A stretch of DNA of 8,266 nucleotides from Chitinophagaceae bacterium (GTDB lineage: Bacteria > Bacteroidota > Bacteroidia > Chitinophagales > Chitinophagaceae): the NCBI GenBank assembly GCA_025351145.1, contig JANXWM010000493.1, forward strand, positions 1 to 8,266. Reading direction: 5' to 3'. The position numbers and the translations under genes were made by a program. How positions within the stretch are numbered: position 1 is the first letter of the stretch; every line of letters begins with the position of its first letter. Positions 1 to 6,171 of the stretch are shown here, piece by piece. The notes beneath the pieces were generated by a model. It saw nothing but the letters and a program-made list of their open reading frames with translations, did not search any database and had not been told where the DNA came from.

Positions 1-15
1 CAGCCAATACAATTG

Positions 16-94
16 AACACGGATGCAACAGATGAAACGGATTTTTGGGATTTGAAAATCTGTGTTTATCCCTACAATCTGTGTCATCCGTGTT
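16..94. repeat. Long imperfect palindrome (MITE- or REP-like hairpin)
   Basis: The outer arms are a perfect 10-base inverted repeat: AACACGGATG at 16-25 and CATCCGTGTT at 85-94. Inside, ACAGAT (28-33) can pair with ATCTGT (77-82), GGAT (39-42) with ATCC (68-71), and GATT (49-52) with AATC (57-60) around a TGAA loop. The result is one long hairpin with small symmetric internal loops. The arms also contain repeated GGAT and CAGAT words. Arms like these resemble non-autonomous palindromic intergenic elements found in many bacterial genomes; that comparison is from memory and untested. No target-site duplication is evident, and the left edge is close to the window boundary. Function unknown. Confidence 0.7.
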
Positions 95-117
95 ATATCA
101 TCTACGCATCGGTAAAA

Positions 118-195
118 GCTCAATAGAATTTAAAAAGTACAAGAGTGCGACGCAAGGAACGCTCATAAGAATTCCCTATGCCCGGCCCAAAAAAA
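118..195 (+). repeat. Dispersed intergenic repeat, copy A
   Basis: The core GTACAAGAGTGCGACGCAAG lies at 137-156, identical to copies C and E. GCTCAATA starts at 118, 19 bases before the core. A seven-A tract (189-195) preceded by C at 188 lies 51 bases after the core start. On the opposite strand the tract is a run of seven T directly after the TGA stop of the MerC gene, so the element begins in that gene's 3' untranslated region with no spacer. Confidence 0.85.
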
Positions 196-591
196 TCAAT
201 GGTTACAATCTTCTTTATGGGCATGGTTATGTACCCGGCAAAAGCGGTAATTGATAAAATGGGCACCTACAATCAGCAGTACGGCGGGTAAAAGAAACCA
301 GTATTGGTAGTTATGCCATATTTGTTTGCATACCAGCAAAACCATACCGGCAGAAAAAATAAGGAGTGGCACAAAGCTGTGATGGTGCTTTTTCCAGCCA
401 TGGTACAATGAATAAGCCCCTACTGAAAAAGCCAGCACGATCATGAATATTTCAAATGATATATTGTCGATAATATTTATTCCAAACAGCGGCAGTGAAG
501 TAAGCACAAGTGGCAACAATGCACAATGAATGGCACAGGCTAAAGATGCGGCAATTCCAAATGCATCCCAGTTCACTTTTATTCTTGTCAT
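196..591 (-). CDS. MerC-domain inner-membrane protein (putative metal transporter)
   Basis: A 131-residue protein with four predicted membrane helices (roughly residues 10-33, 46-65, 73-89 and 97-115). Helix 1 carries CAIHC (C19, H22, C23), matching the cysteine-containing first helix of MerC-family proteins. The tail after helix 4 is rich in possible metal ligands: C118, H121, H123, H125, C129, H131. Known MerC proteins move mercuric ion across the inner membrane, but no merA, merR, merT or merP lies nearby. The adjacent Fur-family regulator and the palindrome inside this gene's promoter suggest a role with a nutrient metal instead; zinc is my first guess and is inference. The start at 591 is the only methionine before helix 1 and sits ten bases from the -7 element, giving a very short leader. 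The stop is followed at once by repeat copy A. Confidence 0.82.
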   Translation of the reverse strand: MTRIKVNWDAFGIAASLACAIHCALLPLVLTSLPLFGINIIDNISFEIFMIVLAFSVGAYSLYHGWKKHHHSFVPLLIFSAGMVLLVCKQIWHNYQYWFLLPAVLLIVGAHFINYRFCRVHNHAHKEDCNH

Positions 592-601
592 AACGAAGTT
601 G

Positions 602-632
602 CAAAACTAATGTATTGCAACTCTGTTGCAAA
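602..632 (-). promoter_or_regulatory. Candidate promoter of the MerC gene (Bacteroidota type)
   Basis: Read on the minus strand, TTTG (632-629) is followed after 19 bases by TAGTTTTG (609-602), a full match to the Bacteroidota primary sigma pattern TTTG-N19-TAnnTTTG. Only ten bases separate the -7 element from the start codon, so the leader would be a few bases long. Confidence 0.65.
615..631. promoter_or_regulatory. Perfect palindrome, candidate Fur/Zur-family operator
   Basis: TTGCAAC-TCT-GTTGCAA is a perfect 7-3-7 inverted repeat. It fills the spacer between the -33 and -7 elements of the MerC gene promoter, where a bound repressor would block RNA polymerase. A third half-site, GTTGCAA, lies at 598-604, making GTTGCAAAA a direct repeat (598-606 and 625-633). 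Dyad sites of this size suit dimeric Fur-family regulators, one of which is encoded at 1396-1812. The pairing of regulator and site is inference. It lies about 25 bases upstream of the SCO1-side -33 element, so any effect there would be weaker. Confidence 0.6.
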
Positions 633-655
633 ATAAAAGTTATTCATTTTTTGCT

Positions 656-688
656 TTTGATGCATAGCAGGTAAGTAATGTAACTTTG
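656..688 (+). promoter_or_regulatory. Candidate promoter of the SCO1-Fur operon
   Basis: TTTG (656-659), a 21-base spacer and TAACTTTG (681-688) match the Bacteroidota promoter pattern. Transcription would begin near 695, giving a leader of about 40 bases before the start codon at 737. Confidence 0.55.
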
Positions 689-736
689 CCCTGTTTTATT
701 TGTTTAATAGTATAATAACAAGCGTATTTTAAAAAC

Positions 737-1384
737 ATGAAAAAGAAAATAATAGGTTACACCATATTTTTTGTGGTTCTTATAGCGGTTTTCCTGGTAG
801 TTGTTTTTTGGGGAACAGATAACTGGCAATCCAAATCGCCTTCTATCAGTTTTGTAAAACCTTTTACATTTATTAACCAGGATGGTGCTCATTTTACAGA
901 GCAGGATATGCAGGGTAAAGTTTGCCTTGTAAATTACTTTTTTACCACCTGCAAAGGCATTTGCCCAAGAATGAACGGCAATATGCACAGCATCTACAAC
1001 GAGTTTAAAGATGAACCCGGTTTTATGATGGTCTCTCATACCTGTGACCCCGAAAGAGATTCTGCATCTGTGCTAAAACGCTACGCAGATTCACTAAAAA
1101 TAGATGAACACAAATGGGTGTTTTTAACCGGCAGAAAAGACAGCCTTTATAACCAGGCAAGAATAAGTTACCTGCTGGATGACCCAAGGAACAGTGTTCA
1201 AAATATTAACGACCAGTTTTTGCATACACAGTTCCTTGCCCTTGTTGATAAGAATGGAAATGTGCGTGGTGGGGTTTATGATGCCCTTAAACAGGATGAC
1301 CTCAACAAGCTTACAGCCGACATTAAAACCTTGCTGAAGGAAAAAGCAGCCCCTACCAGTACCTCTGCAAATTTTCAGCAATAA
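737..1384 (+). CDS. SCO1/SenC/PrrC-family copper-binding thioredoxin-fold protein
   Basis: 215 residues. A lysine-rich start and one membrane helix (about 5-24) anchor it with the main domain in the periplasm. The thioredoxin-like domain carries the SCO metal site TCKGICP (C72, C76) and the distal histidine in FLHTQF (H163). The three together are the Cu-binding set of SCO proteins. The family motif usually written SVDPERDT appears here as SHTCDPERDS, with an extra cysteine, C103. SCO proteins deliver copper to, or reduce the cysteines of, the CuA site of cytochrome c oxidase; some act as general redox sensors. No oxidase gene is in the window. It is followed after 11 bases by the Fur-family gene, so the two are almost certainly cotranscribed. 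That link suggests metal-dependent expression or a role in metal homeostasis beyond oxidase assembly. Confidence 0.9.
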   Translation: MKKKIIGYTIFFVVLIAVFLVVVFWGTDNWQSKSPSISFVKPFTFINQDGAHFTEQDMQGKVCLVNYFFTTCKGICPRMNGNMHSIYNEFKDEPGFMMVSHTCDPERDSASVLKRYADSLKIDEHKWVFLTGRKDSLYNQARISYLLDDPRNSVQNINDQFLHTQFLALVDKNGNVRGGVYDALKQDDLNKLTADIKTLLKEKAAPTSTSANFQQ

Positions 1385-1395
1385 TTTAAAGTGAA

Positions 1396-1812
1396 ATGAA
1401 AAATGAAGTAGCAGAAATATTAAAACGTAACCAGCTAAGCGTTACAGACAGCAGGCAAAAAATACTTGAATTATTCCGGCTTAGCAACAGCGCCCTTGCG
1501 CATGCGGATATAGAAAAGAAAACAAGCGAACAGTTTGACCGTGTAACCATTTACCGCACCCTGCAAACTTTTGTAGAAAAGGGTATTGTGCATACCATAC
1601 CAACAACCGATAACTCTGTGCTGTACGCGCTTTGCAAAGACAATTGCAGCCAGGGCCGCCATCACGATAACCATGTGCATTTTATCTGCGATAACTGCGG
1701 CACCACTTACTGCCTGGAACATATTACCATACCAAATGTAGAGGTACCCGGTAACTTTGTTACTAAACGTACAGATGTAGTTGTAAGCGGGCTATGCGAT
1801 AAATGCTCGTGA
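1396..1812 (+). CDS. Fur-family metal-responsive transcriptional regulator (Zur-like?)
   Basis: 138 residues, the usual Fur-family length. The N-terminal winged helix includes the recognition segment FDRVTIYRTLQTF (47-59). The dimerisation domain holds the histidine-rich HHDNHVHFICDNC stretch (H89, H90, H93, H95, C98, C101) and a C-terminal CDKC (C134, C137). The paired CxxC motifs are the structural zinc site of the family. C80, C84 and C106 are additional cysteines. The protein would act in the cytoplasm as a dimer, repressing genes when metal is bound. Subtype cannot be fixed from sequence alone. Linkage to a MerC-type transporter and the TTGCAAC/GTTGCAA palindrome lead me to favour Zur over Fur or PerR, but this is inference. 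It is the second gene of the unit with SCO1. Its TGA stop runs straight into eight T residues that end repeat copy B. Confidence 0.9.
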   Translation: MKNEVAEILKRNQLSVTDSRQKILELFRLSNSALAHADIEKKTSEQFDRVTIYRTLQTFVEKGIVHTIPTTDNSVLYALCKDNCSQGRHHDNHVHFICDNCGTTYCLEHITIPNVEVPGNFVTKRTDVVVSGLCDKCS

Positions 1813-1890
1813 TTTTTTTTGAACCGTGCAGCGGTAATTCTTTTAAACATCGTTGCGTCGCACGCTTGTACTGAATAACTTTATTCAACA
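1813..1890 (-). repeat. Dispersed intergenic repeat, copy B
   Basis: On the minus strand the core occupies 1871-1852 and matches the consensus at 18 of 20 positions (A to C at position 8, G to C at position 20). The A tract (1820-1813 on the minus strand) starts one base beyond C at 1821, 50 bases from the core start. This is the most diverged copy upstream of the core, with GTTGAATA in place of GCTCAATA, shifted by one base. It alone can form a stem joining CTTGT-TGAATAA (1892-1881) to TTATTCA-ACAAG (1878-1865). The plus-strand T8 abuts the regulator's stop codon. Confidence 0.8.
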
Positions 1891-1941
1891 AGAAAATACA
1901 AATACATTCCACAAGTTTTAAATTATTAAGGCATTTGTATT

Positions 1942-1973
1942 ACTCCCTTTTAGGGGTTGGGGGCTACAGAGGG
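1942..1973. other. G-rich stretch with weak hairpin downstream of the radical SAM gene
   Basis: Between the convergent regulator and radical SAM genes the plus strand reads CTCCCTTTTAGGGGTTGGGGG, then CTACAGAGGG, and reaches the radical SAM stop. ACTCC and GGGGT can form a short stem. Neither strand has a U-run placed for a classical terminator. There are three G runs, one short of a standard quadruplex. Similar C/G-rich strings occur between genes in Bacteroidota, a recollection I cannot test here. Confidence 0.3.
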
Positions 1974-1976
1974 TTT

Positions 1977-3008
1977 TTAATCTTCCCAAACTTTTAAACC
2001 TTCACTGCAGTTGGCGCAAATATCAATGTTCTTGCGGCTCGTCATTAATTCGCTGCGGAACTGTTTATAGTTATCGTTGTTCCATGTTTCTTTAAACGAC
2101 TGCATTTTTAAATTGCCCAGTTGATGTGTGGCATCTTTATCAAAACAGCAGGGAACCACCAGTCCATCCCAGGTAATTACATTGGCGTGCCACAGTTTCC
2201 AGCAATGGTTATTAAGGCCGCTTTTAATTTTCATTTTCCCTTCTTTATCTTTCTTATAACGGCTGTATTTTTCCAAAGAAGGAATTAAATGGTTTGGGTC
2301 ATTTTCATAATCGTAAACCTGTGCTGTTTTAAAACGCACCTGGTCAACACCAATTTCTTTTGCAAGCAGCTTTATCTCGTCTATCTGGTGCTCATTTGGC
2401 TTTACCACCAAAAACTGGAAGAACACGAAAGGGGTTTTACTGTTCAGTTCCTTTTTCCATTTCACAATATTTCTTGCACCTTCCAGCACTTTATCCAACT
2501 TGCCGCCAACACGGTATTGCTGGTAAACATCCTGTGTTGTGCCATCTATTGAAATGATGAGCCTGTCTAATCCGCTCTCTATCGTTTGCTTAGCTTTTTC
2601 ATCAGTAAGGTAATGTGCATTGGTAGATGTGGCGGTATAAATGCCTTTATCGTGGGCATATTTTACCATCTCCAAAAAATCAGGATTCAGGTAAGGCTCA
2701 CCCTGAAAATAGAAAATAAGGTATAGCAGTTCTTTGTAAATATCATCAATGGTTTCTCTAAAAAAATCTTTCTTCAGCATACCGGTGGGGCGGGAAAATT
2801 CCCTTAAACCGCTTGGGCATTCCGGGCAGCGCAGGTTGCAGGATGTTGTAGGTTCAAATGAAATAGAAATAGGATAACCCCATTGTTTGGGCTTACCTGT
2901 TAATTTGCTAAGCTGGTAACTGGCCATTACTTTGGCAGCATTGAGCATGCGCTTTGGTGTAAGCTTGGTTAACAAATTAATACTATCATTCCAGTTAAAA
3001 TAAGGCAT
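1977..3008 (-). CDS. Radical SAM enzyme with C-terminal SPASM domain
   Basis: 343 residues, cytoplasmic. The S-adenosylmethionine iron-sulfur motif is CNLRCPEC (C57, C61, C64; CX3CX2C), preceded by the beta-1 strand ISISFEPTTS. FQGEPYL (101-107) is the GGEP-like SAM-binding motif, and RLIISIDG (149-156) a core barrel strand. The C-terminal SPASM region has C269, C287, C288, C331 and C334, enough to bind at least one auxiliary cluster, and ends within ten residues of the last cysteine. Characterised SPASM proteins modify ribosomal peptides, mature sulfatases or act on small molecules. No peptide precursor, sulfatase or partner enzyme is visible in the flanks, so the substrate is unknown. The start at 3008 gives a normal N-terminus of about 50 residues before the barrel. 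It is monocistronic here: its upstream neighbour is divergent and its downstream neighbour convergent. Confidence 0.9.
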   Translation of the reverse strand: MPYFNWNDSINLLTKLTPKRMLNAAKVMASYQLSKLTGKPKQWGYPISISFEPTTSCNLRCPECPSGLREFSRPTGMLKKDFFRETIDDIYKELLYLIFYFQGEPYLNPDFLEMVKYAHDKGIYTATSTNAHYLTDEKAKQTIESGLDRLIISIDGTTQDVYQQYRVGGKLDKVLEGARNIVKWKKELNSKTPFVFFQFLVVKPNEHQIDEIKLLAKEIGVDQVRFKTAQVYDYENDPNHLIPSLEKYSRYKKDKEGKMKIKSGLNNHCWKLWHANVITWDGLVVPCCFDKDATHQLGNLKMQSFKETWNNDNYKQFRSELMTSRKNIDICANCSEGLKVWED

Positions 3009-3359
3009 AAGAAATGTAAAAATAATCCCATAGCTGCAATCAACAACAAAGTATCTTTTAACTTGTGTTCCTTATATTGCAGCGCTTTATTAAGATTGAT
3101 TGCCTTTGATTATTTATTCTTAAAATGTTTTACCAACTGCAATTAATCTTTTAAAATGCAATAACAACAGGAACTACAGGCTTTTTTGCTGAACAGAAAT
3201 TCAACTGTACAAGAGTGCGACGCAAGAAAAGCTTCATAGTAGCAATGTTGCAGGGATCAAAAAAATTTTTATAAAAAAACCGGGAAACGTAAATAACTCA
3301 GCTAACCATTATTTGCGGCAGCCCATAAATTACCCACATTCTTACAAAAAAAAATAATC
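3009..3359. other. 351-base divergent intergenic region
   Basis: The gap separates the radical SAM gene (minus) from the aminopeptidase gene (plus) and must hold both promoters, yet I find no full TTTG/TAnnTTTG pair in either direction. The nearest are ATACTTTG on the minus strand around 3055-3048 and ATTATTTG on the plus strand around 3308-3315, both imperfect. GCTGCAAT (3033-3040) and ATTGCAGC (3076-3083) form an 8-base inverted repeat in the probable radical SAM leader. Repeat copy C (3188-3265) is followed by a strong A/T tract to about 3279. There is no convincing small gene. Confidence 0.6.
3188..3265 (+). repeat. Dispersed intergenic repeat, copy C
   Basis: A perfect 20-base core lies at 3207-3226. 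GCTGAACA starts at 3188, 19 bases before it. C at 3258 begins the A tract (3259-3265), 51 bases after the core start. TACAGGCT just upstream (about 3175-3182) is shared with copy D. This copy lies between divergent genes, about 95 bases before the aminopeptidase start, so it touches no stop codon. Confidence 0.85.
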
Positions 3360-5312
3360 ATGAAAAGTAAAATTCTATGTTTTGTACTTGTTTTACTGTC
3401 ACTAAAAATGAGTGCTCAGGAACCTGTTTGCAAACAGGTAAAAGATATTGCAGCTTTTGAAAAACAAGCCAGTGAAAAAAGAAACAGATCCGGCTTGCTT
3501 ACACTTGCTTCGGGTAATTATACTGTACATTTTTACAAATGCGAGTGGACGATTGATCCATCTAAAAATTATATTACTGGCAAAGTTACACCTCATTTTA
3601 TTGTAACCGGTTCAACCAGTTCTTTGGTATTTGACCTGTCACACGTGCTAAAAGTTGACAGCATTTATATGCGCAACAGCAAGCTAAGTTTTTCGCAGGC
3701 AGCAAATGAAACGCTTACTATTCAATTGCCTTCAACCTATACTAATGGCCAGGAGGATTCGCTTACTATTTACTATCAGGGCGCACCACAAGGCGGGGGC
3801 TTTGGTTCTTTTGTACAATCAACACATCACAACGGAACACCAGTAATATGGACATTGAGTGAACCTTACGGAGCAAGGGACTGGTGGCCCTGCCGCAATG
3901 GTCTGGATGATAAGGCAGACAGTATGGATATTTATATTACCCACCCTTCTCAATACCGCGCTTCATCGAATGGCTTATTGCTAAGCACAACACAAAACAG
4001 CAGTAATACTACTTCATATTTTAAGCACCGTTACCCGGTGGCAAGTTACCTGGTAGCTTTATCAGTTACTGATTTTAGCCTTTCAACAGATCATGTTCAG
4101 CTGGGCAATAAAAATATGCCGGTGATATCGAATGTTTACCCGGAAGATTCGGCCCTCTTTCATGATAACATAACCCCGGTGCTAAATGGCTTACAGTTGT
4201 ACAGTCAAAAGTTTACGATGTATCCATTTGTAAAAGAACGTTACGGGCAAACAGAGTTTGGATGGGGCGGCGGTATGGAACACCAGACCAATTCTTTTGT
4301 TATAAACCCCGGCGAAGGTCTTGTAACTCATGAGCTGGCGCACCAGTGGTTTGGCGATAAAGTAACCTGCGGCAGTTGGGTTGATATATGGCTAAACGAA
4401 GGCTTTGCAACTTACTGCGCCGACTTTTTGTACACAGAAAATTTCAATGTTCCCCAATACAAAATCAACGTAAAAAGCGATCTTGATTACATTGTTTCGC
4501 AAACCGGAGGGTCCGTTAAAGTTGATGATACAACAAGTGTTGGAAGAATATTCGATGGAAGGCTGAGCTACGATAAAGGCGCTTATCTATTACGGATGCT
4601 GCGTTTTACCATGGGTGACAGACTTTTCTTCAAAGGTCTGCGCAATTACCTGAATGACCCTTTGCTGAAATACAATTTTGCACGCACCGCAGATTTGCAA
4701 CGCAACCTGGAAGCTGTAAGCGGCTTAGACCTTAATTACTTTTTCACACAATGGTATGCGGGCCAGGGTTACCCTTCATTCACTGTAAAATGGAGCCAGG
4801 ATGCTGCCAATAAAGCAACCATAACTTTAAGCCAGGTTACATCTCATTCCTCTGTAAATTTTTTCCAGGTACCGCTGCAATTAATATTTGCAAATGCAAC
4901 ACAGAAAAAAACAATCGTAGTTCAACATACAGTAAATAACCAGGTAGTATTGCAGGATATTGGTTTTAAAGCAGACACTGTTTTTATTGATCCTAATCAA
5001 TACCTCATAAGCAAGAATAATAAATCGGTAAAGCTAGTATTGGCAAATATACCCCAGGCCCTTTCTGCTGTTGTTTCGCCCAATCCATTTACAAATAAAA
5101 TTAATATTTCAATAAACGAAACAGAAGGTAAAAAAGTATTGCTCCAGTTGTTTAACAGTGAGGGCAATATTATAACAAACAGAACCATTAATAGTTACAC
5201 CAAAAACCAGAACTGTGTACTCACCGTACCCGGCAATATATCAGCAGGCACTTACCTGCTTCGTATAACTGCAGGCACAAGCGTTGCATCATATCATGTA
5301 ATTAAAAAGTAA
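3360..5312 (+). CDS. Secreted M1-family zinc aminopeptidase with T9SS sorting domain
   Basis: 650 residues. A signal peptide covers about residues 1-19 (hydrophobic core CFVLVLLSL, cleavage probably after SAQ). An N-terminal beta domain follows, then the thermolysin-like catalytic domain. The exopeptidase motif is GGMEH (304-308), a variant of GAMEN. The zinc site is HELAH (H324, E325, H328) with the third ligand in NEG (E347), exactly 18 residues later. The transition-state tyrosine is probably Y404 in SYDKG. The large helical C-terminal domain of 850-residue M1 enzymes is absent. Instead a beta domain leads to a C-terminal module (about 570-650) with SPNPF and AGTYLLRI, typical of type IX secretion sorting domains. 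The enzyme would be exported, then secreted or attached to the surface, and trim N-terminal residues from peptides for nutrition. It is a single-gene unit closed by the terminator at 5334. Confidence 0.93.
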   Translation: MKSKILCFVLVLLSLKMSAQEPVCKQVKDIAAFEKQASEKRNRSGLLTLASGNYTVHFYKCEWTIDPSKNYITGKVTPHFIVTGSTSSLVFDLSHVLKVDSIYMRNSKLSFSQAANETLTIQLPSTYTNGQEDSLTIYYQGAPQGGGFGSFVQSTHHNGTPVIWTLSEPYGARDWWPCRNGLDDKADSMDIYITHPSQYRASSNGLLLSTTQNSSNTTSYFKHRYPVASYLVALSVTDFSLSTDHVQLGNKNMPVISNVYPEDSALFHDNITPVLNGLQLYSQKFTMYPFVKERYGQTEFGWGGGMEHQTNSFVINPGEGLVTHELAHQWFGDKVTCGSWVDIWLNEGFATYCADFLYTENFNVPQYKINVKSDLDYIVSQTGGSVKVDDTTSVGRIFDGRLSYDKGAYLLRMLRFTMGDRLFFKGLRNYLNDPLLKYNFARTADLQRNLEAVSGLDLNYFFTQWYAGQGYPSFTVKWSQDAANKATITLSQVTSHSSVNFFQVPLQLIFANATQKKTIVVQHTVNNQVVLQDIGFKADTVFIDPNQYLISKNNKSVKLVLANIPQALSAVVSPNPFTNKINISINETEGKKVLLQLFNSEGNIITNRTINSYTKNQNCVLTVPGNISAGTYLLRITAGTSVASYHVIKK

Positions 5313-5333
5313 ACTTGTTTTATAACATATATT

Positions 5334-5370
5334 AATGATTGCCCCATCACAGGGCAATCATTTTTGTTTT
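5334..5370 (+). terminator. Intrinsic terminator of the aminopeptidase gene
   Basis: AATGATTGCCC (5334-5344) and GGGCAATCATT (5352-5362) form a perfect 11-base-pair stem with a seven-base loop, followed by TTTGTTTT. It starts 21 bases after the stop codon. A TTG-started extension of the next gene would run through this stem, which argues for the ATG at 5390 as that gene's start. Confidence 0.92.
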
Positions 5371-5389
5371 ATTATTGTGTTACTCAACT

Positions 5390-6166
5390 ATGAAGCGTAA
5401 GAAAAAAAAGAAATCCAAATGGTGGTTAATTCCAGTGATCATCTTTTTTCTGTTATGCTTTTATATTGCCGGTATGTACTGGTGGCAACAGCAGCAAGAG
5501 GAGAAAGCAAAGTTTGCCATGTACCCGGGTTACGGTATTCAATTGCCGCTTGGCTACCAGGTACATGGTATTGATGTAAGTTTTTACCAGGATTTTATTT
5601 ACTGGCCAGCAGTAAAAAAAATGCAGGAGCAGGATGTAAAGATCAGCTTCGCATTTATCAAAGCAACAGAAGGTTTATCAAATACCGATAAGCAGTTTAA
5701 ACGCAACTGGCAATTGGCAAAGCAGGCAGGCATACCACGTGGCGCCTATCATTTTTTTATTGCAACAAAAGATGGCAAAGCGCAGGCAAATAATTTCATT
5801 AAAAATATAAACCTGGAACGCGGCGATCTGCCACCAGTGCTCGATATAGAACAGCTCTACGGTGTGGCCCCGCAGCTAATGCGGCAGCGCATTACAGAAT
5901 GGCTGCAAATAGTAGAAAAAACATATCATGTAAAGCCAATCATTTATTCTAATGCAGATTTTTATTCCCGGTATCTTGGTGATGCTTTTAACGCTTACCC
6001 GCTTTGGGTAGCACATTATTTCGAAAGCGATCGGCCCCGGGTTACAAGGGACTGGCTTTTCTGGCAACACAGCAGCAATGGCAAAGTAAACGGCATTACA
6101 GCCCATGTAGACTTCAATGTTTTTAATGGTGATACAGCTCAGTTTAAAGAAATACTCTTGCCATAG
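5390..6166 (+). CDS. Membrane-anchored glycoside hydrolase family 25 (lysozyme-type muramidase)
   Basis: 258 residues from the ATG at 5390. A very basic start (KRKKKKKSK) precedes one membrane helix (about 11-30), so the enzyme is anchored in the inner membrane facing the periplasm. The GH25 barrel follows: HGIDVS (59-64, D62), FAFIKATEG (87-95, E94), GAYHFF (118-123), PVLDIE (149-154, D152 and E154, the DxE catalytic pair), PIIYSN (183-188), WVAHYF (206-211), WQHSSNG (225-231) and VDFNVF (240-245). GH25 enzymes cleave the beta-1,4 bond between N-acetylmuramic acid and N-acetylglucosamine in peptidoglycan. A housekeeping cell-wall role is likelier than phage lysis, since no phage genes are near and the anchor retains the protein. 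An in-frame TTG at 5339 would add 17 residues, but it lies inside the preceding terminator. The gene probably has its own promoter, though none matches the consensus. Confidence 0.9.
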   Translation: MKRKKKKKSKWWLIPVIIFFLLCFYIAGMYWWQQQQEEKAKFAMYPGYGIQLPLGYQVHGIDVSFYQDFIYWPAVKKMQEQDVKISFAFIKATEGLSNTDKQFKRNWQLAKQAGIPRGAYHFFIATKDGKAQANNFIKNINLERGDLPPVLDIEQLYGVAPQLMRQRITEWLQIVEKTYHVKPIIYSNADFYSRYLGDAFNAYPLWVAHYFESDRPRVTRDWLFWQHSSNGKVNGITAHVDFNVFNGDTAQFKEILLP

Positions 6167-6171
6167 TTTAT

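Noticed and set aside
45..254. Open frame of 69 codons on the plus strand
   Set aside because: It runs through the palindrome, repeat copy A and the antisense 3' end of the MerC gene. The translated sequence has no recognisable domain and there is no start signal.
196..591. Mercury-resistance operon
   Set aside because: Only a MerC-like protein is present. There is no mercuric reductase, MerR, MerT or MerP, and the linked regulator is Fur-family.
704..1039. Minus-strand open frame opposite SCO1, and similar antisense frames elsewhere
   Set aside because: They lie opposite well-supported genes and have no domain, plausible start region or membrane pattern of their own.
1813..1830. T8 after the regulator stop codon as an intrinsic terminator
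   Set aside because: No stem precedes the T run; the only short stem lies after it, the wrong order for termination on the plus strand.
5339..5389. TTG-initiated N-terminal extension of the GH25 gene
   Set aside because: These codons lie within the 11-base-pair terminator stem of the upstream gene, and the ATG at 5390 gives a normal basic start before the membrane helix.
5390..6166. GH25 enzyme as a prophage endolysin
   Set aside because: There is no holin, tail or integrase gene nearby, and the N-terminal anchor with periplasmic orientation suits a housekeeping cell-wall enzyme.
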